Below, in pieces: positions 1 to 8,427 of a DNA stretch of 64,000 nt (positions are counted from its first letter, which is position 1; each line of letters starts with the position of its first letter). This stretch comes from Luteolibacter flavescens. GTDB taxonomy: Bacteria > Verrucomicrobiota > Verrucomicrobiia > Verrucomicrobiales > Akkermansiaceae. The notes under the pieces are model-generated. The model worked only from the letters and a program-made list of their open reading frames with translations, had not been told where the DNA came from and made no database searches. A program made the translations under genes and the position numbers. Where the stretch lies: contig NZ_JAPDDS010000001.1 in NCBI RefSeq assembly GCF_025950085.1, positions 310,001-374,000 of the forward strand, read 5' to 3'.

Positions 1-248
1 AGATCGGAGCGCGGGATCTGCTGCCGGTGTGGTGGATCGACGGGCAGCCACTCGTGGTCGCCGGCTACAAGAAATCCGGTGCACCCGGCGGGGCCCCGAC
101 GATCACTTGGCTGGGCAAGGGGGGAGGCGAAACGGTGCGACTGAGCAGCGCACTGGCGAAGCTGAAATCGTCTGGCTCGCTGATCGGATACGTGCAGGTG
201 CCGCGGAAGGAAAAGACTTCCTCAATTTCAATCGACGAAGATCGATAA
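1..248 (+). CDS. C-terminal part of an unidentified protein (5' end outside window)
   Basis: An open frame enters from the left edge (codon phase starts at base 3) and stops at 248; the visible part is about 81 residues. It contains VWWIDGQPLVVAG, a Gly-rich stretch (KGGGE) and a charged tail ending SIDEDR. I do not recognise the family. Its end overlaps the convergent zinc-ribbon gene by about 21 bp. Codon use looks like that of the neighbours, so it is probably a real gene, but function cannot be assigned. Confidence 0.5.
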   Translation, partial: IGARDLLPVWWIDGQPLVVAGYKKSGAPGGAPTITWLGKGGGETVRLSSALAKLKSSGSLIGYVQVPRKEKTSSISIDEDR

Positions 249-908
249 TAGCCCGCCGAGTATCGCTAGAACGTCGAAAGTACTCACCTTTCCGGAGTCA
301 TCTTCCCGGTCATGGGGAGGAGATTCAGTCGTCACCAAGGATGAAGCGATGCGCTTGGTCGGGACTGAGCCATACAGGCGCTTTGCCCGGGCGGCTTCGT
401 GCTGCTGATAGATCAGCTTTCCACCCGCGCGCCACCACTCTGTCAGGCGGCGGAGTTCGCTGCCCTCCAGCCACACCCCGTGCGTGCCGCAGCGGTCCAC
501 GATGACGCCGCTGTGCCCGCCGAAATTCAGGTGGCTCATCCGCTCGGCGCACATCGGGCACTTGAGATAGACGATCTCGCGCTCGTGGGCGAAGTCGATG
601 GCGATCTGGTTGAGCTGGGTGGGGTCGAGCCAGACGAGCGGGTTCGTCTGTGCGTCCAGCAGCGACTCCAGTTCGCCGGGATTGAAGAAGGTGCCGAAGC
701 AAGTGGTGCAGCGCTCGATGCGGATCTTCGGTTCGGTATCGAATTCGATCACATCGAGCGCCGTCGAGCAGTGGGGGCAGGGGAGGGACTCGTCCGTGCC
801 GAGGTCACGGAAGTGGATCTGACGCAGGTTCACGTCCTGCCTCACCCCGCAGAAGGGGCAAAAGGTCATGGTGCCCTGGAGTCGGCCACTGCAGCTCGTG
901 CATTTCAT
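228..908 (-). CDS. Multi-zinc-ribbon (TFIIB-type zinc finger) protein
   Basis: The 226-residue protein begins at MKCTSCSG, chosen over an upstream in-frame ATG at 977 because the zinc ribbon starts at once. CxxC pairs are seen at residues 3/6 and 18/21, in LPCPHC and in RCTTCFG, followed by a zf-TFIIB-like module (LKCPMC ... VDRCGTHGVWLEGSEL), in which the last Cys pair is partly replaced by CxxH. The C-terminus is hydrophobic (FDVLAILGGLLSIFVD), suggesting membrane association. Such proteins are poorly characterised and may bind metal or protein partners. It is divergent from the acyltransferase-like gene at 1063, leaving about 150 bp for promoters. Confidence 0.7.
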   Translation of the reverse strand: MKCTSCSGRLQGTMTFCPFCGVRQDVNLRQIHFRDLGTDESLPCPHCSTALDVIEFDTEPKIRIERCTTCFGTFFNPGELESLLDAQTNPLVWLDPTQLNQIAIDFAHEREIVYLKCPMCAERMSHLNFGGHSGVIVDRCGTHGVWLEGSELRRLTEWWRAGGKLIYQQHEAARAKRLYGSVPTKRIASSLVTTESPPHDREDDSGKVSTFDVLAILGGLLSIFVD

Positions 909-1062
909 CGCAGCGTTTCTCCCCGATCTGCGGGCAAGGGTCAATTCCACCCGTGCGCGGGGATTCCACCCCGGCACGACGAATCACCGCCCGATTTCGA
1001 CACATGCCGTCCCGCAGGTCCGGCTTGCAATCCTGTGCACGCCCGCAAGCTTCGCTGCTGCC

Positions 1063-2175
1063 ATGGCCGACTCCCTAGCTCCCGCCCAGCGTCTCCGCTC
1101 GCTCGATGCCCTCCGCGGCTTTGACATGCTGTGGATCATCGGTCTCGCGGACCTGTTCCACCTGCTGGCAAAGGGCACCGGGATCGGTTGGCTGGGTGCT
1201 TGGTCGGTGCAACTCGAGCACGTGCCATGGGATGGCCTGCGCGCCTACGACCTGATCTTCCCGCTCTTCATGTTCCTGTCCGGCGTGTCCGTGCCGTATG
1301 CCCTCGGCAAGCGGTTGGACCGTGGCGAATCCAAGGGCGCGCTGCTTGCCACGGTGTGGAAGCGGGCGCTGCTGCTGGTGCTGTTGGGCATCATCTACAA
1401 CGGAGCGCTGCAATTGAAATTCGACGGTCAACGCTACGCCAGCGTGCTCGGGCAGATCGGCCTCGCCTATGGCATTGCGGCCAGCATTTTCTTGGTCGCG
1501 TCCTCGTGGAAGGCGCGGGCCATCTGGTGCGGCGGCATCCTCGTGGCGATTGCGGGCCTGCAACTGCTCGTTCCGGTCCCCGGTCATGGCGCCGGAGTCC
1601 TGACGCCGGATGGCATCGTGAATTCCTGGGTCGATCAGATGCTCTTGCCTGGCCGGCTTCACGGGGGCGTCTTCGATCCCGAGGGACTGCTGTGCATCGT
1701 CTCGGCATCTGCCCTCACCCTTGGCGGCATCCTCACCGGCAGCTATGTGAAGAGCTGGGGAGCACCGTCACATGTCGCCGCCGGTCATCTGCTGCTCGCT
1801 GGAGCAGGGCTGCTGATTGCAGGGGCGATCTGCTGGAAGCTCGGCTACCCACCGATCAAGTCAGCCTGGACGACCACCTTCAACCTGCTCGCCGGTGGCA
1901 TCTGCGTGTGGCTCTTCACCGCGTTTCACCTGGTGATCGATTTCCGCCCGCAGACCCAATGGAGCTTTCCTTTTGAGGTGGTCGGCATGAACCCGCTGAC
2001 GATCTATCTCGCCGAGCGGGTCATTCCGTTTCCTGAGATCTCCTCCTTCTTCTTCGGCGGCATCGCCCGGCTCAGTGGCGCGTGGGGCGAGTTCGTCCTG
2101 ATGGCCGGGATCCTGCTCATCGAGTGGCTGCTGCTCTGGTTCCTCTGGAAGAAGCGGGTCTTTCTGCGGGTGTGA
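1063..2175 (+). CDS. DUF5009 / heparan-alpha-glucosaminide N-acetyltransferase-like membrane protein
   Basis: A 370-residue polytopic membrane protein. The signature RLRSLDALRGFDMLWIIG near the N-terminus and FPLFMFLSGVSVPYAL are typical of the NagX/HGSNAT-like DUF5009 family, thought to transfer acetyl groups across the membrane to amino sugars. About ten hydrophobic segments follow, and the family features K..WTTTFNLLAGG and VGMNPLTIYL are present. The ATG at 1063 places the family start right after MADSLAPAQ; earlier in-frame starts would add an unrelated low-complexity leader. The gene ends 17 bp before the convergent serine hydrolase. A role in cell-wall or glycan amino-sugar acetylation is inferred from the family only. 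Confidence 0.8.
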   Translation: MADSLAPAQRLRSLDALRGFDMLWIIGLADLFHLLAKGTGIGWLGAWSVQLEHVPWDGLRAYDLIFPLFMFLSGVSVPYALGKRLDRGESKGALLATVWKRALLLVLLGIIYNGALQLKFDGQRYASVLGQIGLAYGIAASIFLVASSWKARAIWCGGILVAIAGLQLLVPVPGHGAGVLTPDGIVNSWVDQMLLPGRLHGGVFDPEGLLCIVSASALTLGGILTGSYVKSWGAPSHVAAGHLLLAGAGLLIAGAICWKLGYPPIKSAWTTTFNLLAGGICVWLFTAFHLVIDFRPQTQWSFPFEVVGMNPLTIYLAERVIPFPEISSFFFGGIARLSGAWGEFVLMAGILLIEWLLLWFLWKKRVFLRV

Positions 2176-2192
2176 GCAAGCCGGCCGCCGCC

Positions 2193-3323
2193 TTACTTTG
2201 CAGAGGCTTCGTGGAATGCCTTTCGAATGTCCGAGCCGTCGGAATTCGGCAGGTCGGCACGCTGGATGAGCAGCAGGTGGATGCGCTTCTTCACCGGATC
2301 GATCCATGCCTGCGTGCCATAGGCTCCGCCGTGGCCGAAGGTGCCGGGTGACAGCGTGGCGGCCACGCCCTGGGGCTCGCGGATCACGCACCAGCCGAGG
2401 CCCCATCCATTGCCAGGGGTGAAGCCGGTCTTCAGGTCGCCGCTCTGGACGGTGGTCATCTGCTTGACCGCCTTTTCAGAAACGTAGCGTTTCCCGTCGA
2501 CTTCGCCGCCGCGCAGGATCATGCGGGCGAATTTCTCGTAGTCCTCTGCCGTGGAGAAGAGTCCGCCATTCGCACGCGGGTAGCGTTCCTTGTTGGTGAT
2601 CGGCTTGTTCCCGAGGAACATCAGCGGTGTTTTCTCAAGCTCGCCCGCTCCGGTGCGCTTGTAGGAGACAGCCAGTCGAGCGGCCTGCTTTTCCGTCGGA
2701 TAAAAGGTCGTGTTCTCCATGCCGAGCGGCTGGAAGAGATGCTTGTCGAGGAAGTCGGGGAAGGACTCGCCGGAGACCACTTCCACCACGCGGGCAGCGG
2801 TGTTGATGCTGGTCTGGCAGTACTGCCACTTCGTGCCCGGCTCGAATTGTACCGGCTTCGCGACGATGAGCGGCATCAGGTCCTTGAGCGTGGCGATGTC
2901 ACCGGATTCCTGAGGTGACACCTCGCTCAGGCCGGAACTGTGGGTCAGGCACTGTTTGATGGTGACCTCGACCGCTTTGCCGGATGCGTCCTTGAGATCC
3001 TTGAATTCCGGCAGGTATTTTGAAACCGGATCATCCACCGAGAGCTTCCCCGCATCCTGCATCATCATCACCGCGGTGCCGGTCACCGGCTTGGACATTG
3101 AGGCGATCCAGAAGAGGGCATCCGCCTCCATGCTCGCCTTGTTCTCCAGATCGGAGAAGCCGTTCGCCCCGAGGTGGAGGGTCTTCTCATCGTCGCCCAC
3201 GAGAGTGACGACCCCGGCGATTTCCTTTTCGGCGATCAGCTTGTCCATCGCCGCGCTGATGGTGGGGTTCACTTCGGCGAGGGCGGTGGTGGCGAGCATC
3301 GAGAGAAACAGGATGGGCTTCAT
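2193..3323 (-). CDS. Serine hydrolase, beta-lactamase class C/esterase family
   Basis: The 376-residue protein has a signal peptide (MKPILFLSMLATTALA) and the class C/PBP4-like fold signatures. The nucleophile motif SMSK is at residues 75-78 and an HGG triad (GHGGAYG), in place of KTG, is at 331-333. The usual YxN motif appears as Y168-C-Q170, a substitution that argues against a classical beta-lactamase and for an esterase or peptidase activity. The start is set at the signal peptide; the frame stays open further upstream without homology. It is probably periplasmic and stands as a single gene between convergent neighbours. Confidence 0.85.
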   Translation of the reverse strand: MKPILFLSMLATTALAEVNPTISAAMDKLIAEKEIAGVVTLVGDDEKTLHLGANGFSDLENKASMEADALFWIASMSKPVTGTAVMMMQDAGKLSVDDPVSKYLPEFKDLKDASGKAVEVTIKQCLTHSSGLSEVSPQESGDIATLKDLMPLIVAKPVQFEPGTKWQYCQTSINTAARVVEVVSGESFPDFLDKHLFQPLGMENTTFYPTEKQAARLAVSYKRTGAGELEKTPLMFLGNKPITNKERYPRANGGLFSTAEDYEKFARMILRGGEVDGKRYVSEKAVKQMTTVQSGDLKTGFTPGNGWGLGWCVIREPQGVAATLSPGTFGHGGAYGTQAWIDPVKKRIHLLLIQRADLPNSDGSDIRKAFHEASAK

Positions 3324-3410
3324 GTGGAGATGAAATGGCGGGTTTGAAGGCCGCATCCACAAGGGGACGCGACACCCTCCATCTACGGCGATCCATCCGC
3401 CCTCTACCAA

Positions 3411-5282
3411 CTACTTCTTGTTCGGATCGTAGAAAATCCGCACCTCCGCTTTCTCGCCGCCGAGGAGTTGCTGGGCGCGCTTGAGGGCGTCCCGGGTGGA
3501 GAGGTTGGGGTTGCTCGGCTTGTTGAGGAAGATGTTGCTCTCCCCGGCCTTGCGATCGGCTCCTTCCTGGACCGTTGCCAGCACGCCGGAGTTCTTCAGC
3601 ACCCGATAGACCTCGCGGGTGGCCCCGGAGACGAGCAGGTGGCGGTCGTTGGCGCGCATGAATTTCACCAGATCCTCCAGCGCCAGCACGGACGTGGCGT
3701 CGAGGTGGCGGGCGTTTTTCAGGCGCAGGATCATGATCTTCAGCGAAGGGTCCGCGGCGGTGCGCTGGATCTGCGTGCGGAAGAGTTCGGCCGCGCCGAA
3801 GAAGAGATCCCCCTCGACGTGAACGATGGAAATCGCGGGATTAGGTCGCTGGCGCTTCTCGCCCATCTGGCGGAGTTCCCCGGCATCGCTGAATTCATAC
3901 TCCACGAGGTGAGGCCGGCTCGCTTTCCGGAGGAAGAGGGTGATCGAAAGCGCGACCCCGATAAAGATGGCCACGTGCAACGGCGCGATCAGTGTGGACA
4001 CGAAGGTCGTCACCAGCACCGCGGCATCGTCCGGGGTGGAGCGCGAGCAGACGCGGATATTGTGCCTGTTGATCAATGCCAGCGCGATGCCGATGATAAG
4101 CGCCGCCAGCGCGGCCTTTGGCACGTAGTCGATCAGGGAAATGCCATAGGCGGGTAGCCACGCGATCAGGAGGGCTGCCGACAGCACCAGCAGGCCGGAG
4201 TAGATGGACGACATCCTCGTCCGCGCTCCGGACGAGAAATTCAGGGTGGAACGCAGCAGCGATCCCGATGCCGGCATGCCCCCGGCGATGGCGGACGCGA
4301 AATTGGCGGCGCCGACTGCGAACATGTCCTGATTCACGTCCGAGCGATCACCGGAACGGGAGGCGATCGTCTTCGCCATCAGCGTGTTTTCCAGACAGGC
4401 GAGGAAGGCGATGGCCAGCGCGACGGCGACCAGGGACGAGATGTCTTCGAAGATGCCGGGCCGGGCGAACTGGGGCAGGGACGGCAGCAGATCCTGTGGC
4501 GAGAAGGTCCGGAAGCGAGCGGCATTCGCGAAAGGAGCCACGCCCTGCTGGATCAGCGTGCCGAAGACCGCGGATACGGTGACGAGGATGATCGCGAGAT
4601 TCGGCCATCGCGGCTTCCACCGCCTCATGATCATGAAGAGCGCGAAGGTCGTCGCGCCGATGATGATGGGCCCCCAGTCCGCGTGGGGTAGGGATTTCAC
4701 CAGTGCCTCCACCAGTCCCATGAAGCTCCGCGAGCGGGACTGGTCCACCTCGTAGGCGACGCCCAGCAGGTGCTTGAACTGGTTCGTCATGATGAGCACC
4801 GCGGCGCCGGAGACGTAGCCGACCAGCACCGAGCGCGAGATGTATTGCAGCAGGTCCGCGACGCGCAGCAGCGAGCCTAGCAGACAGAAGAGACCCACCA
4901 TCATCACCAGCAGCGGGACGAGCTGGGTCTCCCGCGCAGCCAGCGCGGGCTCCACGGCGAAGAAGCCGAAAAGCATGAAGGCCGTCGCATTCGTCGGCCC
5001 CAGGATCGTATGCCGCGAACCGGCGAAAAGCGGGGCGATGATGGAAGCCGTGGCCGAGCAGGCGATGCCGAAGACGATGGGCAGCTCGGCGATGGCCGCG
5101 TAGGCGATGCCCTGCGGGATATCCAGCAGCGAGACATTGAGCGCCGCCTTGCCGTCGGCGCGGAATTTCTCCCGGTTGTAGTTCCGGAAGGTGTGGAGGA
5201 TGGGCAGGGGATCCAGCTTCCCCCCGCGGAAGAACTCGCCGAGACGGCGGGCGATCCTGCGGAAGTGGAAAGGCGATCTCAT
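3411..5282 (-). CDS. SulP-family anion transporter with C-terminal STAS domain
   Basis: The 623-residue protein has an N-terminal membrane domain with the SulP signatures (SLLDIPQGIAYAAIAELP at about 50-70; a following stretch containing HTILGPTNATAF; ASAIAGGMPASGSLLRS) and about 10-12 hydrophobic segments. A cytosolic STAS domain occupies about residues 480-590 (ISIVHVEGDLFFGA ... MILRLKNARHLDATSVLALED). It should move sulfate, bicarbonate or another small anion; specificity cannot be read from sequence. The ATG at 5282 lies 8 bp after the stop of the LptF/G gene, so the two probably share a transcript. A longer start at 5345 would overlap that gene and lacks family similarity. Confidence 0.88.
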   Translation of the reverse strand: MRSPFHFRRIARRLGEFFRGGKLDPLPILHTFRNYNREKFRADGKAALNVSLLDIPQGIAYAAIAELPIVFGIACSATASIIAPLFAGSRHTILGPTNATAFMLFGFFAVEPALAARETQLVPLLVMMVGLFCLLGSLLRVADLLQYISRSVLVGYVSGAAVLIMTNQFKHLLGVAYEVDQSRSRSFMGLVEALVKSLPHADWGPIIIGATTFALFMIMRRWKPRWPNLAIILVTVSAVFGTLIQQGVAPFANAARFRTFSPQDLLPSLPQFARPGIFEDISSLVAVALAIAFLACLENTLMAKTIASRSGDRSDVNQDMFAVGAANFASAIAGGMPASGSLLRSTLNFSSGARTRMSSIYSGLLVLSAALLIAWLPAYGISLIDYVPKAALAALIIGIALALINRHNIRVCSRSTPDDAAVLVTTFVSTLIAPLHVAIFIGVALSITLFLRKASRPHLVEYEFSDAGELRQMGEKRQRPNPAISIVHVEGDLFFGAAELFRTQIQRTAADPSLKIMILRLKNARHLDATSVLALEDLVKFMRANDRHLLVSGATREVYRVLKNSGVLATVQEGADRKAGESNIFLNKPSNPNLSTRDALKRAQQLLGGEKAEVRIFYDPNKK

Positions 5283-5289
5283 GAAATCC

Positions 5290-6558
5290 TCAGCGGAACC
5301 GTGCGCGGCGCAGCAGCACCAGTCCCAGCACCACGCAGACCACATTCGGCGCCCATGCGGCGATCAGGACGCCGGTGTGGCTCTTGCCACCCAACATGCC
5401 GCAGATGAAATAGGCCACACCAATGAGCAGACTAATGATCAGCCCGGACGAGGTATCCTTTCGACGTGCCTTGATTCCCAAAGGAATGCCGATGAACGCA
5501 AAAACAAAGCAGGCGAGAGATGCCGAGTAACGTCGATAAATTTCCTTTTCGTAGTTGGGAATGTAAGCGGTCCAGTCCTTCAACATCTCCGTCTTGAGAA
5601 GGCTCTGCGTTTCTTCGAAGAGCGGCGTCGCTTCTTCACCACGTTCCTTCATCGCTGCAATCTCGTCCTTCAAGGCGGTTCTCCTGGCAACGACGTTTGC
5701 CTGAGCAACCTTCAGGCCTTCGATCGCTTCCCGGATTCCCGCATTGCTCATGGATGCTGGATCTTTCTTGGCCTCCCTAGTCTCATACGGCAGGACCACC
5801 GGCACCGACTCCTCTGCAAGCACAATCTGCGGGGTATTTGAAGCCGATGAACCGGGTTCACCCGGCTTCCCGCCCGATGTCATGAACATCGCGTCGTAAA
5901 GATGCAGGCGGAACTCATTTTTCGTCGTGTCGATGACGGTCTTGGCCTTCATCGCATGGACGTAGATGTCGCGGGCGTTCTTGTCGGCAGGATCTGCCAC
6001 TTTGAAGAGATGGAATCCCTCCATCATCATCGTGTCGCCGTCCGACTTTTCGATATAGGCGCGCACGTCCTTCAAGCTCTCCTCGAAGCGGGCCAAGCCG
6101 TCCTGCTCGGCGGCTGTATTGAGCATGCTGCGCGGGTCCATCGCGAATGCCCGCATGCGGATCGTCTTCGATGTGTATTTCGCCCACGGCGCGACTTCCA
6201 GATTCAGCCAGAGACATCCCGCGGAAAGGAGGGCACCGAGCACGAAGACCGGCATGGAAAGCCGAGTCAGGCTCAGGCCAGCGACGCGGAACCCGGTGAG
6301 TTCATTCTCCGAGGACATCCGGCCGAAAACCAGCAGGACCGCCGAAAGGAATGCCCACGGGATGGTGTAAATCAGTGCGAAGGGCAGGGCGGCCACCAGG
6401 AATTCACCAATGATCGAGAGCGGTGCGCCCAGCTCCACAATCAGCATCCGCAGATTCTGGAACAGGCTGCCCATCACGAGGATGGTACTCAGCAGCAGGA
6501 TGGCGAACAGCGTCCCGACGAGGACTTGGCGGCCGATGTAGCGGTCGGAAAGACGCAT
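5290..6558 (-). CDS. LptF/LptG family permease (lipopolysaccharide export ABC transporter)
   Basis: The 422-residue protein has the YjgP/YjgQ architecture. Three hydrophobic segments are N-terminal (VLVGTLFAILLLSTILVMG; FALIYTIPWAFLSAVLLVFGRMSSENEL), then a large periplasmic beta-jellyroll region (about residues 130-320), then three C-terminal segments ending VLLRRARFR. The conserved SSENELTGFRVAG coupling stretch is present. These permeases pair with LptB to extract LPS from the inner membrane, which implies an LPS-containing outer membrane. Whether it is LptF or LptG cannot be decided; the partner is not in this window. It appears to be the promoter-proximal gene ahead of the SulP transporter. 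Confidence 0.88.
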   Translation of the reverse strand: MRLSDRYIGRQVLVGTLFAILLLSTILVMGSLFQNLRMLIVELGAPLSIIGEFLVAALPFALIYTIPWAFLSAVLLVFGRMSSENELTGFRVAGLSLTRLSMPVFVLGALLSAGCLWLNLEVAPWAKYTSKTIRMRAFAMDPRSMLNTAAEQDGLARFEESLKDVRAYIEKSDGDTMMMEGFHLFKVADPADKNARDIYVHAMKAKTVIDTTKNEFRLHLYDAMFMTSGGKPGEPGSSASNTPQIVLAEESVPVVLPYETREAKKDPASMSNAGIREAIEGLKVAQANVVARRTALKDEIAAMKERGEEATPLFEETQSLLKTEMLKDWTAYIPNYEKEIYRRYSASLACFVFAFIGIPLGIKARRKDTSSGLIISLLIGVAYFICGMLGGKSHTGVLIAAWAPNVVCVVLGLVLLRRARFR

Positions 6559-6650
6559 GGATGAGCTATCATGGTTCGGCTCCCGCGAGCTGTCGAGAGG
6601 GAGTTGAGGTGTTCACAATGGCCATACGAAGTGGGTGCTTCCTCATCGTT

Positions 6651-6678
6651 TGCTAACACAAGTGCCTAACGGTTAGCA
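6651..6678. promoter_or_regulatory. Inverted repeats in the divergent intergenic region 6559-6830
   Basis: The 270-bp gap between the divergent LptF/G and M15-peptidase genes has no convincing ORF. It contains TGCTAAC (6651-6657) and its exact complement GTTAGCA (6672-6678), and within that an 11-base dyad CTAAC-G-GTTAG (6666-6676). The two pairings compete, which fits either an operator or a small hairpin. No clear -10/-35 pair was identified. Function is inferred only from position. Confidence 0.35.
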
Positions 6679-6830
6679 TTTGCACACGAAAGTCCTTGCC
6701 GTACCCGACACGCTTGCTTTTCTCCACCGCGAATTCGCCCGGCCGAACCGGGAAGATTCTTTCACGAAATCACACGGCATGAGGTTTGCTCCTCCTGCCG
6801 GTCCTCCCAGCCAGCCCGCACACTCACCAC

Positions 6831-7475
6831 ATGCTCATCGATCCGTCCCGCGGCGAGTCCGCCCATAGCTCGCTCCAATCCCGCCGTGGTGCCCTCGGCA
6901 CCCTTGGAGCCGGCGCTCTCGCTCTGCTTGGTTCCACTGGTTCCGCCTCCGCTTTCTTCTCGAAGAAGCCCAAGGTCACCATCGTTACCGCATCCGCGCC
7001 GGTCGATCTCAACGGCCTGCCGCCGGAGTGGGTGGCCCTCCAAGGTCGCGAGCTGAAGGCTTACTCCGATTTCCTCACGAGCCTGCGGCTCCAGCGCCTG
7101 ACCCCGCGCCAGGTGATCGAGGCTCACGCCAAGCAACGCGGCACGGTGTGGAATTCGCTGCCACCACGTGCCTACTGGCGCCAGATGGTTCCCACGCTCC
7201 GGGTCGTCGATCACGTCGCGATGCGGATCAACCAGCCGGTGTCCGAGATCCTCTCCGCCTACCGCGCCCCGTCTTACAACGCCCGTTGCCCGGGTGCCCG
7301 GTCCGGCTCCTACCACCAGGCGAATGTCGCCGTGGACGTGAAGTTCCCGGTGGCACCTTCCACGGTCGCCCAGACCGCGCGCACCTTGCGCTCGAGCGGT
7401 CTCTTCCGCGGTGGTGTGGGTCGCTACTCCAGCTTCACCCACATCGACACCCGCGGTCAGAACGTCGATTGGTAA
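6831..7475 (+). CDS. Tat-exported M15-like (DUF882/YcbK-type) peptidase
   Basis: The 214-residue protein starts at ATG 6831 and carries a twin-arginine signal (SRRGALGTLGAGALALLG, Arg18-Arg19) ending near SASA. The catalytic core matches M15 D,D/L,D-carboxypeptidase relatives: SxHxxxxAxD with His162 and Asp169 (SGSYHQANVAVDV) and HID with His204 and Asp206. By family it would bind zinc and act on murein peptides in the periplasm. Twin-arginine export suggests cofactor loading before transport. An upstream in-frame TTG would only lengthen the signal. Confidence 0.82.
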   Translation: MLIDPSRGESAHSSLQSRRGALGTLGAGALALLGSTGSASAFFSKKPKVTIVTASAPVDLNGLPPEWVALQGRELKAYSDFLTSLRLQRLTPRQVIEAHAKQRGTVWNSLPPRAYWRQMVPTLRVVDHVAMRINQPVSEILSAYRAPSYNARCPGARSGSYHQANVAVDVKFPVAPSTVAQTARTLRSSGLFRGGVGRYSSFTHIDTRGQNVDW

Positions 7476-7487
7476 AGAGGCCGCGGG

Positions 7488-8342
7488 TCAGTTTGTGGCT
7501 GCCCGCTCGATGTTCTTCACCTTGCGTTGGTTCACGGCTTCGAACTGAGCCTTCCATGCCGGGCCGGTCTTCCGCGAGGCGGGCATGGCCTGCATCAGCG
7601 CCAGCGCGGAGTCGCAGGATTCCGAGGCTTCCTTGAAGCGCCCCGCCTTTTCAAGAATGCTGGCTCGCTGGATGGAGAGATCCACGGACGGGCGGAAGCG
7701 TGCCGCGAGGGCGTCGACCCGGCGCAGCGCCGAGTCGTGCTGGCCGATGGTGATCTCCAGCTCGATCGCTTTTTGATGAAGCCCGGCGAGCACGCCGATC
7801 TTGGCGAGACCTTGGTCAAGCACCGCCACGGCACCGGCCTTGTCACCGCTCTCCTCTAGCCATGCGGCACAGGTCAGCACGTCGGTGGGCGACGGCTTCA
7901 CGGTGAGATCGAGAGCTTTCCGCATTGCGGTGACGGCCTCATCCTTGTGACCGGCGTCCCTTTCCACATGGGCAAGGAACAGCCAGCCAGCAGCGAATTT
8001 CGGATGCGCCGCGACGAGGGCAGAGGCTTTGGGCAGTGTGCCTTCCTCCTTCTTCACCCGGCTGATGCGGGCATCGAGCAGGAGGTTCTTCTGCTGTTTT
8101 GGCTCCAGTTCCAGCAGGCGCGTGACCACCGGCCGGGCGAGATCGGGATGACCCGCGGAAAGGAGAAGGTCCGCCTTCTGCCGCAGCAATTCAGGATCAT
8201 CGGGAGTTTCCGCGAGGTGCTCTTCCAGATGCTCCAGCGTGTGGCTCGGGTCCGGATGGGCTGGCAGAATACCGGGCAGCAGCACTGCCGCGAGAAGTGC
8301 AGGAAGAATGAGGCGGGTGCTGCGGAAAAGAGTCGAATGCAT
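7488..8342 (-). CDS. Exported TPR-repeat protein
   Basis: The 284-residue protein has an N-terminal signal sequence (LILPALLAAVLLPGILPAHP) and about five to six tetratricopeptide-like helical repeats, for example PELLRQKADLLLSAGHPDLARPVVTRLLELEP, AAGWLFLAHVERDAGHKDEAVTAMRKAL and SIQRASILEKAGRFKEASESCDSALAL. TPR arrays scaffold protein-protein contacts; the partner is unknown. It sits 12 bp from the convergent peptidase and 85 bp downstream of the argA-like gene on the same strand. No enzymatic domain is visible. Confidence 0.75.
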   Translation of the reverse strand: MHSTLFRSTRLILPALLAAVLLPGILPAHPDPSHTLEHLEEHLAETPDDPELLRQKADLLLSAGHPDLARPVVTRLLELEPKQQKNLLLDARISRVKKEEGTLPKASALVAAHPKFAAGWLFLAHVERDAGHKDEAVTAMRKALDLTVKPSPTDVLTCAAWLEESGDKAGAVAVLDQGLAKIGVLAGLHQKAIELEITIGQHDSALRRVDALAARFRPSVDLSIQRASILEKAGRFKEASESCDSALALMQAMPASRKTGPAWKAQFEAVNQRKVKNIERAATN

Positions 8343-8427
8343 GTGGCCGAAAAGTCCGACCGAGCCAGCCAGCCCTCATCCCACCAGCGCGAATCTCTTC
8401 GTGTGAAGAATTCGAAACGTGGACCGC

